NCBI RefSeq assembly: GCF_036488675.1
Contig: NZ_CP133152.1
Location: 1-64,000, forward strand
Direction: 5' to 3'
DNA length: 64,000 nt
From: Sinorhizobium chiapasense
GTDB taxonomy: Bacteria > Pseudomonadota > Alphaproteobacteria > Rhizobiales > Rhizobiaceae
The notes beneath the pieces were generated by a model. That model searched no databases. It was not told where the DNA came from and worked only from the letters and a program-made list of their open reading frames with translations. Shown here one piece after another: positions 1 to 8,451 of this stretch; positions within the stretch are counted from its first letter, which is position 1, and each line of letters opens with the position of its first letter. The position numbers were made by a program, and so were the translations under genes.

Positions 1-1197
1 ATGTTGCAGCAGAGAATCCAGAGTCTTGAGGAGCAGGAGCATTTGCCATCCCTGCTGTCCGTCGACGCTCAGGAACTTGCTCATCAGTTGCAGGAACATC
101 AAAAGAAGATCTTCTCCCCGACGGCACAAAAGACGATGCGGATGTTCACTCCGTCAGAGGCGGCCGCCTTCATCGGAATCGGTGAAGGCTACCTTCGCCA
201 GATCGCGTCAGAAGGCCACGGGCCGCAGCCGCTGTCAAACGGCCGGCGCATGTATGCGGTCGAGGATATCGATCGCATCCGCCGTGTTCTCGACGAGGGC
301 GGCAAGACCGGCAAATACATCCCGCACCGCCGGCCGGGCGAAAAGCTCCAGGTCATCTCGGTGATGAATTTCAAGGGCGGCTCGGGCAAGACAACGACGT
401 CGGCCCACCTTGCCCAATATCTTGCGCTGCGCGGCTATCGCGTGCTGGCGATCGATCTCGATCCTCAGGCCTCGCTTTCCGCCCTCTTCGGCCACCAGCC
501 GGAGCTCGACGTCGGCGAGGCCGAAACCCTTTATGGCGCGATCCGCTATGAGAACCCTCGCCCCATCGCCGACATTGTCCGCTCGACTTATACCGCCAAT
601 CTCCACCTGATCCCGGGCAATCTCGAACTGATGGAGTTCGAGCACGAGACGCCCAAGGCAATGATCGGCGGCTCGGCTGAAACATTGTTTTTCGCGCGAA
701 TCGGCGAGGCGCTTGCCGGGGTCGAGGCTTTTTACGATATCGTCGTCATCGATTGCCCGCCGCAACTCGGCTTTCTGACCATGTCGGCGCTCTGCGCCGC
801 GACCTCGGTGCTCATCACCGTGCATCCGCAGATGCTCGACGTGATGTCGATGTCGCAGTTCCTGTCGATGACGAGCGACCTGATGACCGTGGTGGAAAAG
901 GCGGGCGGGCGCACGAGCTATGACTGGATGCGCTATCTGGTCACCCGTTTCGAGCCGAACGACGGGCCTCAGAGCCAGATGACCGGCTTCATGCGGGCGA
1001 TCTTCGGCAATCGCATGCTCCACAATGCCATGGTGAAGTCGACCGCAATCTCGGACGCGGGCGTCACCAAGCAGACGCTCTACGAGGTGGAGCGCTCGCA
1101 ATTCATACGCGGCACCTATGACCGGGCGATGGATTCGCTCCAGCTCGTCAATGCGGAGATCGAAGAAATGATCCGCAAGGTCTGGGGAAGGAAGTAA
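1..1197 (+). CDS. repA: Plasmid partitioning ATPase RepA (ParA family)
   Basis: RepA is the ParA-type ATPase that segregates repABC replicons and, with RepB, represses the repABC promoter. The 398-residue product has the usual family length. A MerR-like helix-turn-helix lies at about residues 49-72, followed by the deviant Walker A motif KGGSGKTTT at residues 125-133 and a DIVVIDCPP Walker B-type segment near residue 250. The stop lies 3 nt before repB, so the two are surely co-transcribed. The ATG is the very first base of the window, so the promoter and any upstream in-frame start cannot be seen; the true N-terminus could lie outside. Identity is firm from the motifs plus the repB and repC neighbours. 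Confidence 0.96.
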   Translation: MLQQRIQSLEEQEHLPSLLSVDAQELAHQLQEHQKKIFSPTAQKTMRMFTPSEAAAFIGIGEGYLRQIASEGHGPQPLSNGRRMYAVEDIDRIRRVLDEGGKTGKYIPHRRPGEKLQVISVMNFKGGSGKTTTSAHLAQYLALRGYRVLAIDLDPQASLSALFGHQPELDVGEAETLYGAIRYENPRPIADIVRSTYTANLHLIPGNLELMEFEHETPKAMIGGSAETLFFARIGEALAGVEAFYDIVVIDCPPQLGFLTMSALCAATSVLITVHPQMLDVMSMSQFLSMTSDLMTVVEKAGGRTSYDWMRYLVTRFEPNDGPQSQMTGFMRAIFGNRMLHNAMVKSTAISDAGVTKQTLYEVERSQFIRGTYDRAMDSLQLVNAEIEEMIRKVWGRK

Positions 1198-1200
1198 TCG

Positions 1201-2205
1201 ATGGCGCGCAAGAACCTGATCGGCATTTCCGACAGTCCGACGGCTCCGGTCGACGGAGAGCGGCCGGCCGTCGAGCGCCCGATCGCCGGCCTCGCGCCCG
1301 GCCACCGGCCAAGCGGCCTCGTCGGCGGCATTACCAGGTCGCTCTCGAATATCACCCAGAAGGTGGAGCGCGCTCAAGAACTGGAACGCCAGCTTGCCGA
1401 GGGGCAATCGATCGTCGACCTAGACCCCTCGCTGATCGATGCATCCTTCGTTGTCGACCGGCTCGGCGTGACCGCCGAGGCGCAAGCCGCTCTGGTGCAG
1501 CAGATCCGCGACCACGGACAACAGGTGCCGATCCTCGTCAGACCGCATCCGACGACGAAGGAGCGCTACCAGGTCGCCTATGGTCACCGGCGGCTTGCCG
1601 CGCTGCGCGAGATCGGTGGGAAGGTCAAGGCGGTCATTCGCAATCTCAGCGACGAACAACTCGTCGTCTCCCAAGGGCAGGAGAACAACGCCCGTACAGA
1701 TCTCTCCTTCATCGAGCGCGCCCTGTTTGCGACCCGGCTCGAAGATCGCGGCTTTTCCCGCGAGATCATCATGTCGTCGCTTGGTGTCGACAAAGCCGCC
1801 CTGTCGAAGATGATCACGGTGGTGCGTCGGCTACCGGTCGAAGTGATCGAGGCGGTCGGTGCCGCACCCGCTTTTGGCCGACGACGATGGATGGAGCTCG
1901 CCGATCTTATCGATCTCGACCGCAACCGGTCGCGAGCGCTCGATTTTGTCGAAACGACCGAGTTTCCGGCCGGCGAAAGCGATCAGCGCTTCGAAAAGCT
2001 GTTCGGCTTCCTCAGTACGGCCAAGGAGCGCGCAAAGGCTGAAGCCTGGATCGCGCCTGACCGGACACGTCCCCTGCGCATCCGCGAGACGGAGTCAGAA
2101 ACGACTCTCGCCTTCAACAAGAAGGTCGCGCCGGGTTTTGCCGATTTCGTGAGGCAGAGGCTGCAATCTCTGTACCTCGAATACCAACAGGAAACAGGAG
2201 ATTAA
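1201..2205 (+). CDS. repB: Plasmid partitioning protein RepB (ParB family)
   Basis: RepB is the centromere-binding ParB-like protein of repABC plasmids; it binds 16-bp parS palindromes and loads RepA. The 334-residue product carries the ParB/Srx N-terminal domain with the signature segment AYGHRRLAALREIG (about residues 127-140) and the ENNARTDLSFIERA region, then a KorB-like helix-turn-helix (about residues 175-200). The ATG is 3 nt after the repA stop and a GGAAGGAAG ribosome site lies inside the repA 3' end. The probable binding sites, GTTGACAGCTGTCAAC, occur four times between 4.8 and 10.6 kb. Length and order are typical for the family. Confidence 0.95.
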   Translation: MARKNLIGISDSPTAPVDGERPAVERPIAGLAPGHRPSGLVGGITRSLSNITQKVERAQELERQLAEGQSIVDLDPSLIDASFVVDRLGVTAEAQAALVQQIRDHGQQVPILVRPHPTTKERYQVAYGHRRLAALREIGGKVKAVIRNLSDEQLVVSQGQENNARTDLSFIERALFATRLEDRGFSREIIMSSLGVDKAALSKMITVVRRLPVEVIEAVGAAPAFGRRRWMELADLIDLDRNRSRALDFVETTEFPAGESDQRFEKLFGFLSTAKERAKAEAWIAPDRTRPLRIRETESETTLAFNKKVAPGFADFVRQRLQSLYLEYQQETGD

Positions 2206-2207
2206 AC

Positions 2208-2265
2208 AGAGCAAAAGAAAAAGGCTTCCGAACGACTAGCGCTGCGGAAACCCTTCTCTCGTGTA
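2208..2265 (-). ncRNA. Counter-transcribed RNA (incA-type ctRNA) of the repABC cassette
   Basis: The 156-bp gap between repB and repC holds the expected antisense RNA gene on the minus strand. Seen directly: a TTGACA -35 box (2302 down to 2297), a weak -10 region around 2285-2275, and downstream an 8-bp stem (GGTTTCCG pairing with CGGAAGCC across one G-U) followed by TTTTTCTTTT, a Rho-independent terminator ending near 2210. In known repABC plasmids such a 50-60 nt RNA pairs with the repC leader, lowers RepC synthesis and is the strong incompatibility determinant. The exact 5' end is inferred from the promoter position. Confidence 0.7.
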
Positions 2266-2361
2266 GCAACTAGAGAATCCCATTTCCGCGAATCAGTGTC
2301 AAGAGTTTTCGACGTCGTTTCGGCGAACGGTTTTCTTTTGCCTTGGATAAGGTGAAGAAAA

Positions 2362-3669
2362 ATGGAACGTGGAAGTGTGACGACGCCCTTTGGGCGGCGG
2401 CCGATGACGCTTGGCATGCTCTCAAGCCAGATCATCGCCAGCCGCACTCAGGCGGAGCGGTCTGTCGACAAATGGAAATTGTTTCGCTGGCTCTGCGAAG
2501 CGAAGACCGTCGTGGGCATGTCCGATCGCTCGCTGGCGGTGCTCAACGCGCTGCTGAGTTTTTATCCCGGTACCGAACTGTCCAGGGAGAGCGGCCTCGT
2601 CGTTTTTCCGTCCAATGCCCAGCTTTCGCTTCGAGCGCATGGCATGGCCGGAACGACCTTGCGGCGCCACCTCGCCTGCCTCATCGAAGCCGGCTTGATC
2701 CTTCGGCGCGACAGCCCGAATGGCAAGCGTTACGCGCGGCGAAGCCACAGCGGTGCCGTCGGAGAAGCCTTCGGGTTCGATCTTTCTCCGCTGATCGCAC
2801 GTGCTACCGAAATCGAAACCATCGCCGCTGAGCTCGCCGCCGAACGGCAGCATGTGCGCATCATGCGCGAGCGACTGAGCCTCTGCCGGCGCGACGTTGC
2901 CAAACTGCTGGAGCTTATCCGCGAAAGCGCTCCGCAATGCGACTGGCAGGACTGCGAGCGGATGTTCGAGGAGCTCATCACCGACCTTCCCCGCAAGCCC
3001 ACAGCCGCCGAAATCGAGGCCGTTCTCGGTGCAATGGACCGTCTTCGTGCCGATCTCACCAACCAATTGGAAAAATTGCTAAATTCCGAAAAAACGGACA
3101 CCAATGACCACCAGAATGGATGCCACATACAGAATTCACATCCAGACTCTCTTTCTGAATCTGAAGTTGGCTTGGGAAGACGACCTGAACCGTTTTTGCG
3201 AAAAGCAGCGGATCCAAACGCTGCACAGCTTTTAACAGAACATCGACCGAAACCGGCGCCATGCAACCCATCGTCACCGTCCGCCGCCGATCGCTCGAGT
3301 ACGCTGCCTCAACGACCGAGCCGCGAAATCCCGCTGCCGACCGTCCTGCAAGCCTGCCCGCAGATCGCCGACTATGGGCCCTCTGGCCGGATTTCCAGTT
3401 GGAGGGATCTGATGACAGCGGCGATTGTCGTGCGCTCCATGCTCAATGTCAGCGCCAATGCCTATGACGAGGCCTGCGCCGTCCTTGGCTGCGAGAACGC
3501 GGCAACGATTGTCGCCTGCATCCTCGAAAGGGCGGAGCAGATCACATCGCCGGGCGGCTACCTGCGCGAACTGACGAGGCGGGCACAGCGACAGGAGTTT
3601 TCGCTTGCCCCAATGGTCGTGGCGTTGAGCCGTGCAAAGGGAATCGGAGGAGTTGCCCTTGCGGGCTAG
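2362..3669 (+). CDS. repC: Replication initiator protein RepC
   Basis: RepC is the replication initiator of repABC plasmids and acts on an origin inside its own gene. The product is 435 residues, slightly longer than the usual 400-430. The N-terminus (VTTPFGRRPMTLGML, residues 5-19) and the following winged-helix region (about residues 30-150) are those of the RepC family; a coiled segment around residues 150-190 and a variable, Ser/Pro-rich linker (about residues 235-320) precede the conserved C-terminal domain. The ATG is preceded by AAGGTGAAG. Expression is expected to be limited by the antisense RNA in the gap just upstream. Confidence 0.95.
   Translation: MERGSVTTPFGRRPMTLGMLSSQIIASRTQAERSVDKWKLFRWLCEAKTVVGMSDRSLAVLNALLSFYPGTELSRESGLVVFPSNAQLSLRAHGMAGTTLRRHLACLIEAGLILRRDSPNGKRYARRSHSGAVGEAFGFDLSPLIARATEIETIAAELAAERQHVRIMRERLSLCRRDVAKLLELIRESAPQCDWQDCERMFEELITDLPRKPTAAEIEAVLGAMDRLRADLTNQLEKLLNSEKTDTNDHQNGCHIQNSHPDSLSESEVGLGRRPEPFLRKAADPNAAQLLTEHRPKPAPCNPSSPSAADRSSTLPQRPSREIPLPTVLQACPQIADYGPSGRISSWRDLMTAAIVVRSMLNVSANAYDEACAVLGCENAATIVACILERAEQITSPGGYLRELTRRAQRQEFSLAPMVVALSRAKGIGGVALAG
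3056..3190 (+). other. Probable origin of replication (oriV) inside repC
   Basis: A conspicuously AT-rich stretch in an otherwise GC-rich gene, rich in runs such as TTGGAAAAATTGCTAAATTC, falls in the variable linker region of repC. In characterised repABC plasmids the origin lies inside repC in such an AT-rich segment. The position here is inferred from composition only; the boundaries are approximate. Confidence 0.5.
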
Positions 3670-4192
3670 GAAAGGCGCCTCGGTAGCGAGAGAGCGACCG
3701 CCTCATCGGCCCGTGCAGCGAAGCGATAGGGCAGGGGCAATGTCACTGTCCTAAGATCGTGTCGTACCGAACCATTGCCTTGAAGAGCAAAATATCCGAC
3801 ACTTATTGTCTGAGGGGATTCGCCTGGATATGCGTTTTGGCAGCGTCTGATGGTGGTTTCTTAACAATTCTGCGGCTATCGTAACGTATTGGCAAAAAAC
3901 ACTTAAATTGCACGTTGCGGAAGCTATCTCGCTCATAATTTCCGACACCTCGGACAGCCAGAAACAGGCTAAGTCTCCGCCTGCTGAGGGGGCATGGACC
4001 TGCTGGTGCGCAAGATCATGCAGCGCAATTAAAGTGACCAGCGCTGGCCGAGGCCGACTCCGCGTCCTGTCAGGCATGACCGAAGTTCCTACATCTTTGC
4101 GATGTGTCGTGAGCTTCTAATGCGCGATTGACTGCGGATACCTGCCGAGAGAATTCGTCGACGCCATTCGCCATACAGGATGGAACAAGAAT
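3670..4192. other. Gene-free gap after repC
   Basis: About 520 bases without a convincing gene. Open frames on either strand lack family features and good ribosome sites. No strong terminator was recognised after repC. Confidence 0.5.
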
Positions 4193-4672
4193 ATGAATTT
4201 TATGCAGGTTTGGGAACTACTGGGAACCATCTCAATAGTTTTTGGCCTGCCTTTGGCGATTTTCGTTTTTGTCTACGAGCAGCGCAAGGCGCGCGAAAAT
4301 GAAGAGGAGGAAATCAATCAACGCCTCTCCGAGGGCTACATCGATTTCCTGAAGCTCACTATCGACAATCCGGATTTGAAACTGCAGTCTAGCACGGCAA
4401 CCGCGGATCTCACCGAAGATCAGCGCGAGCGGATGCTCGGAATATTCGGTATTCTGATCTCGCTGTTCGAACGCGCCTATTTAGTGATCTATCAGGAAAA
4501 CATGTCACGGCGGAAAATGCGCCGCTGGCGCTCATGGGAGGTCTTCATGCGCGAGTGGTGCCGACGCGAGGATTTTCGTGACAACCTGCCGCTTTTGCTA
4601 TCGGGCGAGGAGCCCGATTTTGCCGATTTTCTTCAACGGCTCGCCGCGGAGGAAGCTGCGAGGGGAGAATAG
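4193..4672 (+). CDS. Membrane-anchored hypothetical protein
   Basis: The 159-residue product has one N-terminal hydrophobic segment (about residues 8-28, LLGTISIVFGLPLAIFVFVY), then a positively charged turn (EQRKARENEEEE), consistent with an inner-membrane anchor and a cytosolic domain. The rest is charged and helical, with a second, weaker hydrophobic patch (IFGILISLFERAYLVIY, about residues 85-100) and several Trp and Arg residues (MRRWRSWEVFMREWCRRED). I do not recognise the family. It resembles widespread small predicted membrane proteins of unknown role. It stands alone, 520 bases after repC. That it is a real gene is likely from its composition and codon use; the function is unknown. 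Confidence 0.75.
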   Translation: MNFMQVWELLGTISIVFGLPLAIFVFVYEQRKARENEEEEINQRLSEGYIDFLKLTIDNPDLKLQSSTATADLTEDQRERMLGIFGILISLFERAYLVIYQENMSRRKMRRWRSWEVFMREWCRREDFRDNLPLLLSGEEPDFADFLQRLAAEEAARGE

Positions 4673-4768
4673 CCATCGGCCGCAATTGGGTTCCTCATGC
4701 CGGCGCCGCGCACCTCGCTCGTAGCTGAATTCGCGCCTGCAGGCTCCTCTAGCCGACGGATTTCCAAG

Positions 4769-4784
4769 GTTGACAGCTGTCAAC
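4769..4784. promoter_or_regulatory. parS-type centromere palindrome 1
   Basis: Perfect 16-bp palindrome GTTGACAGCTGTCAAC. It fits the GTTNNNNGCNNNNAAC form described for RepB-binding sites of repABC plasmids. It lies in a gene-free gap (4673-5053) about 1.1 kb downstream of repC; nothing else was recognised in that gap. Confidence 0.8.
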
Positions 4785-5053
4785 AGTCATGCGGCTCGGC
4801 GCTCCATGTGCCTGGCTAGACAGAAATCAGCGGGGCAGAGCTCAAGCTCACAGGCCCGCTGTCTCCTTGGCCGGATTTCCGCGCCACGGCGAGAATGCTT
4901 CTACACGGCTGTGTCCTGTCAGACGCGCACATCGCGCCCGATTCAAGGAAGCATGCGGGAGGGCAATTTCAGGAAAGGCGTAACGGCTTTTCAAAAGAAC
5001 TGCAGCGCTTCCCCGTTCCATGGAAAGCGCACTGAAGGCACCGCTGAAGCCGC

Positions 5054-5890
5054 TCACTCGTGCCAATGTTCCGCCACCCATGGCGTTGGGCGGATGTAGT
5101 GACGCAGATAGCGGAACGCGCGTTTCTCCCGTCGATCTGGCGCAAACAGGCCGCGGATATGTTCGAGCGGTGTCGCCGGCCGATACTTGTAGCCGAAATG
5201 CCCGTCGATCGCATGCTGCGGCAGCAGGCTGCGGGGGAAGAGCACCACGCGGCCATCGGCAGGCAGCCGTGGCGCAAGGAAATAGTTGAGCGGAAAGGGC
5301 CAGCGGCAATCCTGCCTGAAATGCAGGACCCAGCGTCGCGGAAAGAGTTTGACGCCGCCCGGCGCATTGCGGGTGACGAAGCGTTGCTCGAAACTGTATT
5401 CATCCGCCACCCCTTGCGGATCGGCGCGGAACTTCTGCTGCAGGGGAACGAGCTTGCCGACCGGAAACCGGAACAGCGACGTCTGACCGAGACGTTCAAA
5501 CGGCGTCGTCTGATTTCGGGCGAGCACCACGTCATCCGGCCCGCCAAATTCGAAGAAGGAATCGAGCGATCCGACGATCACCAGATCGAGGTCGAGGAAC
5601 AGCACCGGGCCGGTGAGATTGCCGAGCTTTGGACCCCAGAGCCGTGCTTTCGGCCAGATGCCTTTGGTGTTCACCGGCATCGCGACATCGAGCGGCGGCA
5701 GATCTTCGCAGAGAATCTCAGGGCGCAAGCCGCTGCGGTTGTCAGTGAAACAGGTGAAAGTGAAGGGGGGCGTGATGTTGCGCGCCACCATGGCGTAGAG
5801 CCGGTTGATAAACGGCGGACCGTATTTCGTGCCCCAGTTTATGCATATCACCTGCTTGACGCCGCCGCTTGCCGCCAGAACGCTTGCCAT
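5054..5890 (-). CDS. Putative glycosyltransferase (nucleotide-diphospho-sugar transferase fold)
   Basis: The 278-residue product begins with VKQVICINWGTKYGPPFINRLY and contains VLFLDLDLVIVGSLD (near residues 98-112), whose DLD matches the DxD metal and nucleotide-sugar binding motif of GT-A enzymes such as GT8. It also has a YSFEQRFVTRN segment and the Trp- and His-rich C-terminus found in rhizobial relatives. The frame is open to 5956, but that upstream part overlaps a palindromic repeat, so I chose the ATG at 5890. The gene stands alone, with no polysaccharide genes nearby. The sugar donor and acceptor cannot be told from the sequence. Confidence 0.72.
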   Translation of the reverse strand: MASVLAASGGVKQVICINWGTKYGPPFINRLYAMVARNITPPFTFTCFTDNRSGLRPEILCEDLPPLDVAMPVNTKGIWPKARLWGPKLGNLTGPVLFLDLDLVIVGSLDSFFEFGGPDDVVLARNQTTPFERLGQTSLFRFPVGKLVPLQQKFRADPQGVADEYSFEQRFVTRNAPGGVKLFPRRWVLHFRQDCRWPFPLNYFLAPRLPADGRVVLFPRSLLPQHAIDGHFGYKYRPATPLEHIRGLFAPDRREKRAFRYLRHYIRPTPWVAEHWHE

Positions 5891-5910
5891 GGCTTTCCGC
5901 TCTTTCCACT

Positions 5911-6012
5911 CTGCTGCGCCGCGCGCCGACCAGACACGCAAAGGACGCTGTAGCACCTAGAAACGCTGCATGTTTCTATCCTTAACCGGCCACGATTTAA
6001 GGAAACATACAG
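5911..6012. repeat. RIME-like palindromic mosaic repeat
   Basis: Contains the module CACGCAAAGGACGCTGTAGC followed by a hairpin TGTTTC...TTAA...TTAAGGAAACA. It is the same module set as at 10479, 24133 and 28928, here in reverse orientation. It lies directly upstream of the glycosyltransferase gene. Confidence 0.8.
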
Positions 6013-6315
6013 TGGCCGCCCGCCGAGGGGCCTTTCCACAGCGGCCGATTTCGTCCATCGGTCTTGTGGCTGTGGCCCAGAACTTCGACAGTCGGGGAAT
6101 TGCTTTCGACTCCCATCCTGCTGGTGCGCTCGCACGCATTCAGTAAGGCTCGGTCGAAGATGCCGATTGACGCGAGCCTGCGTGACATCAGCGCCGCCTC
6201 GAATGAGAACTGCGGCGGCGTCGCAAGCTTCATATCATTCCTCACTCTCCGGCGCGTATCTTTCCGGGGAATGCAGCCGGCACTTTCGATCGTGGCCGAC
6301 TTCATATCGATCTCG

Positions 6316-6331
6316 GTTGACAGCTGTCAAC
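6316..6331. promoter_or_regulatory. parS-type centromere palindrome 2
   Basis: Perfect copy of GTTGACAGCTGTCAAC in a gene-free gap, 111 bp before a third copy. Probable RepB-binding site. Confidence 0.8.
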
Positions 6332-6442
6332 CGCAGGCGGTGGCACGATCGCCTCGCGTCTCTTTCGGTCATGCAGCCGGCGAGCCTGTGCGATCCCGGC
6401 AACGGCCCGGCGAGAGAATGACGCCTGCTCACTGGTGTGGGC

Positions 6443-6458
6443 GTTGACAGCTGTCAAC
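6443..6458. promoter_or_regulatory. parS-type centromere palindrome 3
   Basis: Perfect copy of GTTGACAGCTGTCAAC, about 180 bp upstream of the RHE_PE00001 gene. RepB binding here could also affect that gene's promoter; this is inference. Confidence 0.8.
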
Positions 6459-6639
6459 TGCAGTTCGAGCGCGTTGAAGTCGAGATTGCGGCGCGATATG
6501 CCCCAGCCGCGCGTGCGAACCCATTTCCGTGCGAGCGCGCGCCGGTCCGGATATTAGCGGGGGAGAAAGGCCGGAAAGCCTGTGACGGAAAGAAATCGCG
6601 TGTTACCTTCCGTTTCGTCGATAACGCTTCGTCTTTAAA

Positions 6640-7794
6640 ATGAGATACGAGACCCCGGATCCGCTCCATCCAACGCTGCTGCCGGCCCTGATCGCCGCCG
6701 AAGATAGCCTTGCGCGTCTCGACGAGCGGGCCGGCCGGCACCCGGTTTCGGAAGGGTTTCGCGAGCGCGGGCAGTTCTTCGATGCCGCCGCGGCGCTCTG
6801 GGTCGCCGGTGAACTGGTGCATGTCGAGGATCTGGTGCTGCACGACGCGCACATGGATGCGCGCGCACCCTCCCATGAGTTGACCATCGCCCATGCGGTG
6901 CTGCGCGCCCGCCGCCGGCTGGATCTTGCCGAACCGGACTGGGCGCTAACAAGCGCCGGACTGAACGTGCTGAGAGGCGAGGGCGGGGCGATCGCGGAGC
7001 ACAGCCACCGCCAGGAGCTGTCGACCGAAGCCCGTCGAAATACCGCGCTTTCGGACACGGAAGACGAAGCGGACGAAAATCCGCTCGCCGCCGAATTTGC
7101 CGAGCTCGATGCGGCGATAGCTCGGTCTCAACGCTTGCTGGACGCTCACGCGAGCGGCACCGACGAGATGGAGCCGGCGGTATCGCCAGCCGCAAAGACG
7201 AGTTCGGAGCCCATGGGCCAGCTCGGATTGCTGTTCGAGGAGGACTGGGACGAAGAGCAGCGGCTCGATATCTGGCGCGCCGTTCTCGCGACCGCGGATC
7301 AGTTGCCGGCTTCGCTTGGAGCTGCAATCCTCTACGACGCCTGGGATCGCATCGAGCCGCTCAGGCGGCAGCACTGGCTCGGTTCGCTGCTCGTCGGCGT
7401 CTACCTGCGTTTTCGTGGAAAGGTGTCCTCGCATGTGCTGGCGTTCAACACTGGCCTCAAGACGATCCGCCACGAACGCCGCCGGTCGAAGGACAGGCTC
7501 ACACGGTTGCTTGCCTTCCTCGAGGCGATGACGGTGACGGCCGATCTCGGTATGAAGGAACTCGACCGGCTCTCTCTGGCAAAGACGCAGATGGAAATGC
7601 GGATCAAAGACCGGCGTTCGAGCAGCAATCTGCCGGGGTTGATCGATCTCGTTCTATCGCGACCGATCGTCTCGACGGCGCTGATCGCCCGCCATGTCGG
7701 CGTCACGCCGCGCAGCGCGCTCAATCTGGTCCGCGAGCTCGGCGTGCGCGAGATGACGGGCAGGGGACGCTATCGCGGTTGGGGCGTGCTTTAG
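6640..7794 (+). CDS. RHE_PE00001 family protein (DUF1612 with C-terminal helix-turn-helix)
   Basis: The 384-residue product matches the Rhizobiales family called RHE_PE00001 (DUF1612 plus HTH_13). Near the N-terminus is the conserved AAALWVAGELVHVEDLVLHD segment (about residues 51-70) followed by HELTIAHAVLRARRRL. An acidic variable linker covers about residues 130-200, and the end (about 330-384) forms a winged helix: LSRPIVSTALIARHVGVTPR, then LVRELGVREMTGRGRYRGWG. Members are typically carried on rhizobial plasmids, often close to repABC. The biochemical role is not established; DNA binding is inferred from the C-terminal domain. A weak ribosome site precedes the ATG. Two parS sites lie just upstream. 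Confidence 0.85.
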   Translation: MRYETPDPLHPTLLPALIAAEDSLARLDERAGRHPVSEGFRERGQFFDAAAALWVAGELVHVEDLVLHDAHMDARAPSHELTIAHAVLRARRRLDLAEPDWALTSAGLNVLRGEGGAIAEHSHRQELSTEARRNTALSDTEDEADENPLAAEFAELDAAIARSQRLLDAHASGTDEMEPAVSPAAKTSSEPMGQLGLLFEEDWDEEQRLDIWRAVLATADQLPASLGAAILYDAWDRIEPLRRQHWLGSLLVGVYLRFRGKVSSHVLAFNTGLKTIRHERRRSKDRLTRLLAFLEAMTVTADLGMKELDRLSLAKTQMEMRIKDRRSSSNLPGLIDLVLSRPIVSTALIARHVGVTPRSALNLVRELGVREMTGRGRYRGWGVL

Positions 7795-7805
7795 CGCAAA
7801 CGACG

Positions 7806-8306
7806 CTATTGTCGCTGCAGATTGATGTCGCTGGTGACGACGCTGTCGCCAGACGCCGGGTCGACGTCGGTCGTTACGAGTCTCATGCCGTTCTGTCCGA
7901 CCTTCTGCACGGTCAGGTTTGCGCTGCGGTCGCCGTTCACCACCCTCGGCCAGCGGATCGTGAGGTTGATCGCATTGCCCCGCCGGCTTCCGGTCAAGCC
8001 GGCCGGTCTTCCGCTCGGCCCGACATAGGTGCCGCTGTAGTTTGCCCCGTTGAACTGCAGGTCGGCGCCGACGGCGCGCGACACGACAATGAGGCTGCGG
8101 CAGGTTCCCTTCATCGACAGGGCCTGACCGCTCGCCTCAGAATTGAAGGTGCAGGACACGTTCATCGGCGACCGGTTGATGCGGATTTTCACCATGCCGC
8201 CGCCGGCCCATTTCCCCTCGAGTGATCCGAGAAATGCCGTCTCGTCGGCCTGTGCTGCCCCAACGGCAAAAAACAGGCTGCCTGCGGCCAGCAGACGCTG
8301 CATCAT
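7806..8306 (-). CDS. Small secreted hypothetical protein
   Basis: The product of about 166 residues starts MMQRLLAAGSLFFAVGAAQA, a typical Sec signal peptide with cleavage after AQA. The mature part is rich in beta-type segments (GTYVGPSGRPAGLTGSRRGN, INLTIRWPRVVNGDRSANLT) and has two Cys residues, suggesting a small periplasmic beta-barrel-like domain. The frame is open further upstream (to 8417), but GGGAGGGAGG lies just before the ATG at 8306 and the signal peptide begins there. Similar proteins are common in Rhizobiales as uncharacterised proteins. The function is unknown. It ends 11 bp from the convergent RHE_PE00001 gene. Confidence 0.75.
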   Translation of the reverse strand: MMQRLLAAGSLFFAVGAAQADETAFLGSLEGKWAGGGMVKIRINRSPMNVSCTFNSEASGQALSMKGTCRSLIVVSRAVGADLQFNGANYSGTYVGPSGRPAGLTGSRRGNAINLTIRWPRVVNGDRSANLTVQKVGQNGMRLVTTDVDPASGDSVVTSDINLQRQ

Positions 8307-8431
8307 CTTCGTGGGACCTCCCTCCCGAGGATCGGATTTGGCGAAGCCGGGGGCGCTCGCCGATTGCTCGTTGAACGCCCCAGCCCGCATGAGGTTCCTT
8401 TCCGGCGCGGCTGTCAACCGTGAAGCGGCTG

Positions 8432-8451
8432 GCGGCGCCTTTTGGCGCCGC
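8432..8451 (-). terminator. Hairpin at the end of tctA
   Basis: Perfect 8-bp stem GCGGCGCC/GGCGCCGC with a 4-nt loop, abutting the tctA stop codon. No T-run follows on either strand, so it may stabilise the mRNA end rather than terminate by itself. Confidence 0.4.

Larger units (their letters stand above)
6013..6639. other. Gene-free gap carrying two parS sites
   Basis: About 630 bases with no credible gene; it holds the two parS palindromes at 6316 and 6443 and the leader of the RHE_PE00001 gene. Confidence 0.6.

Noticed and set aside
8410..8418. Fifth parS site
   Set aside because: Only the right half (GCTGTCAAC) is present; the left half does not match.
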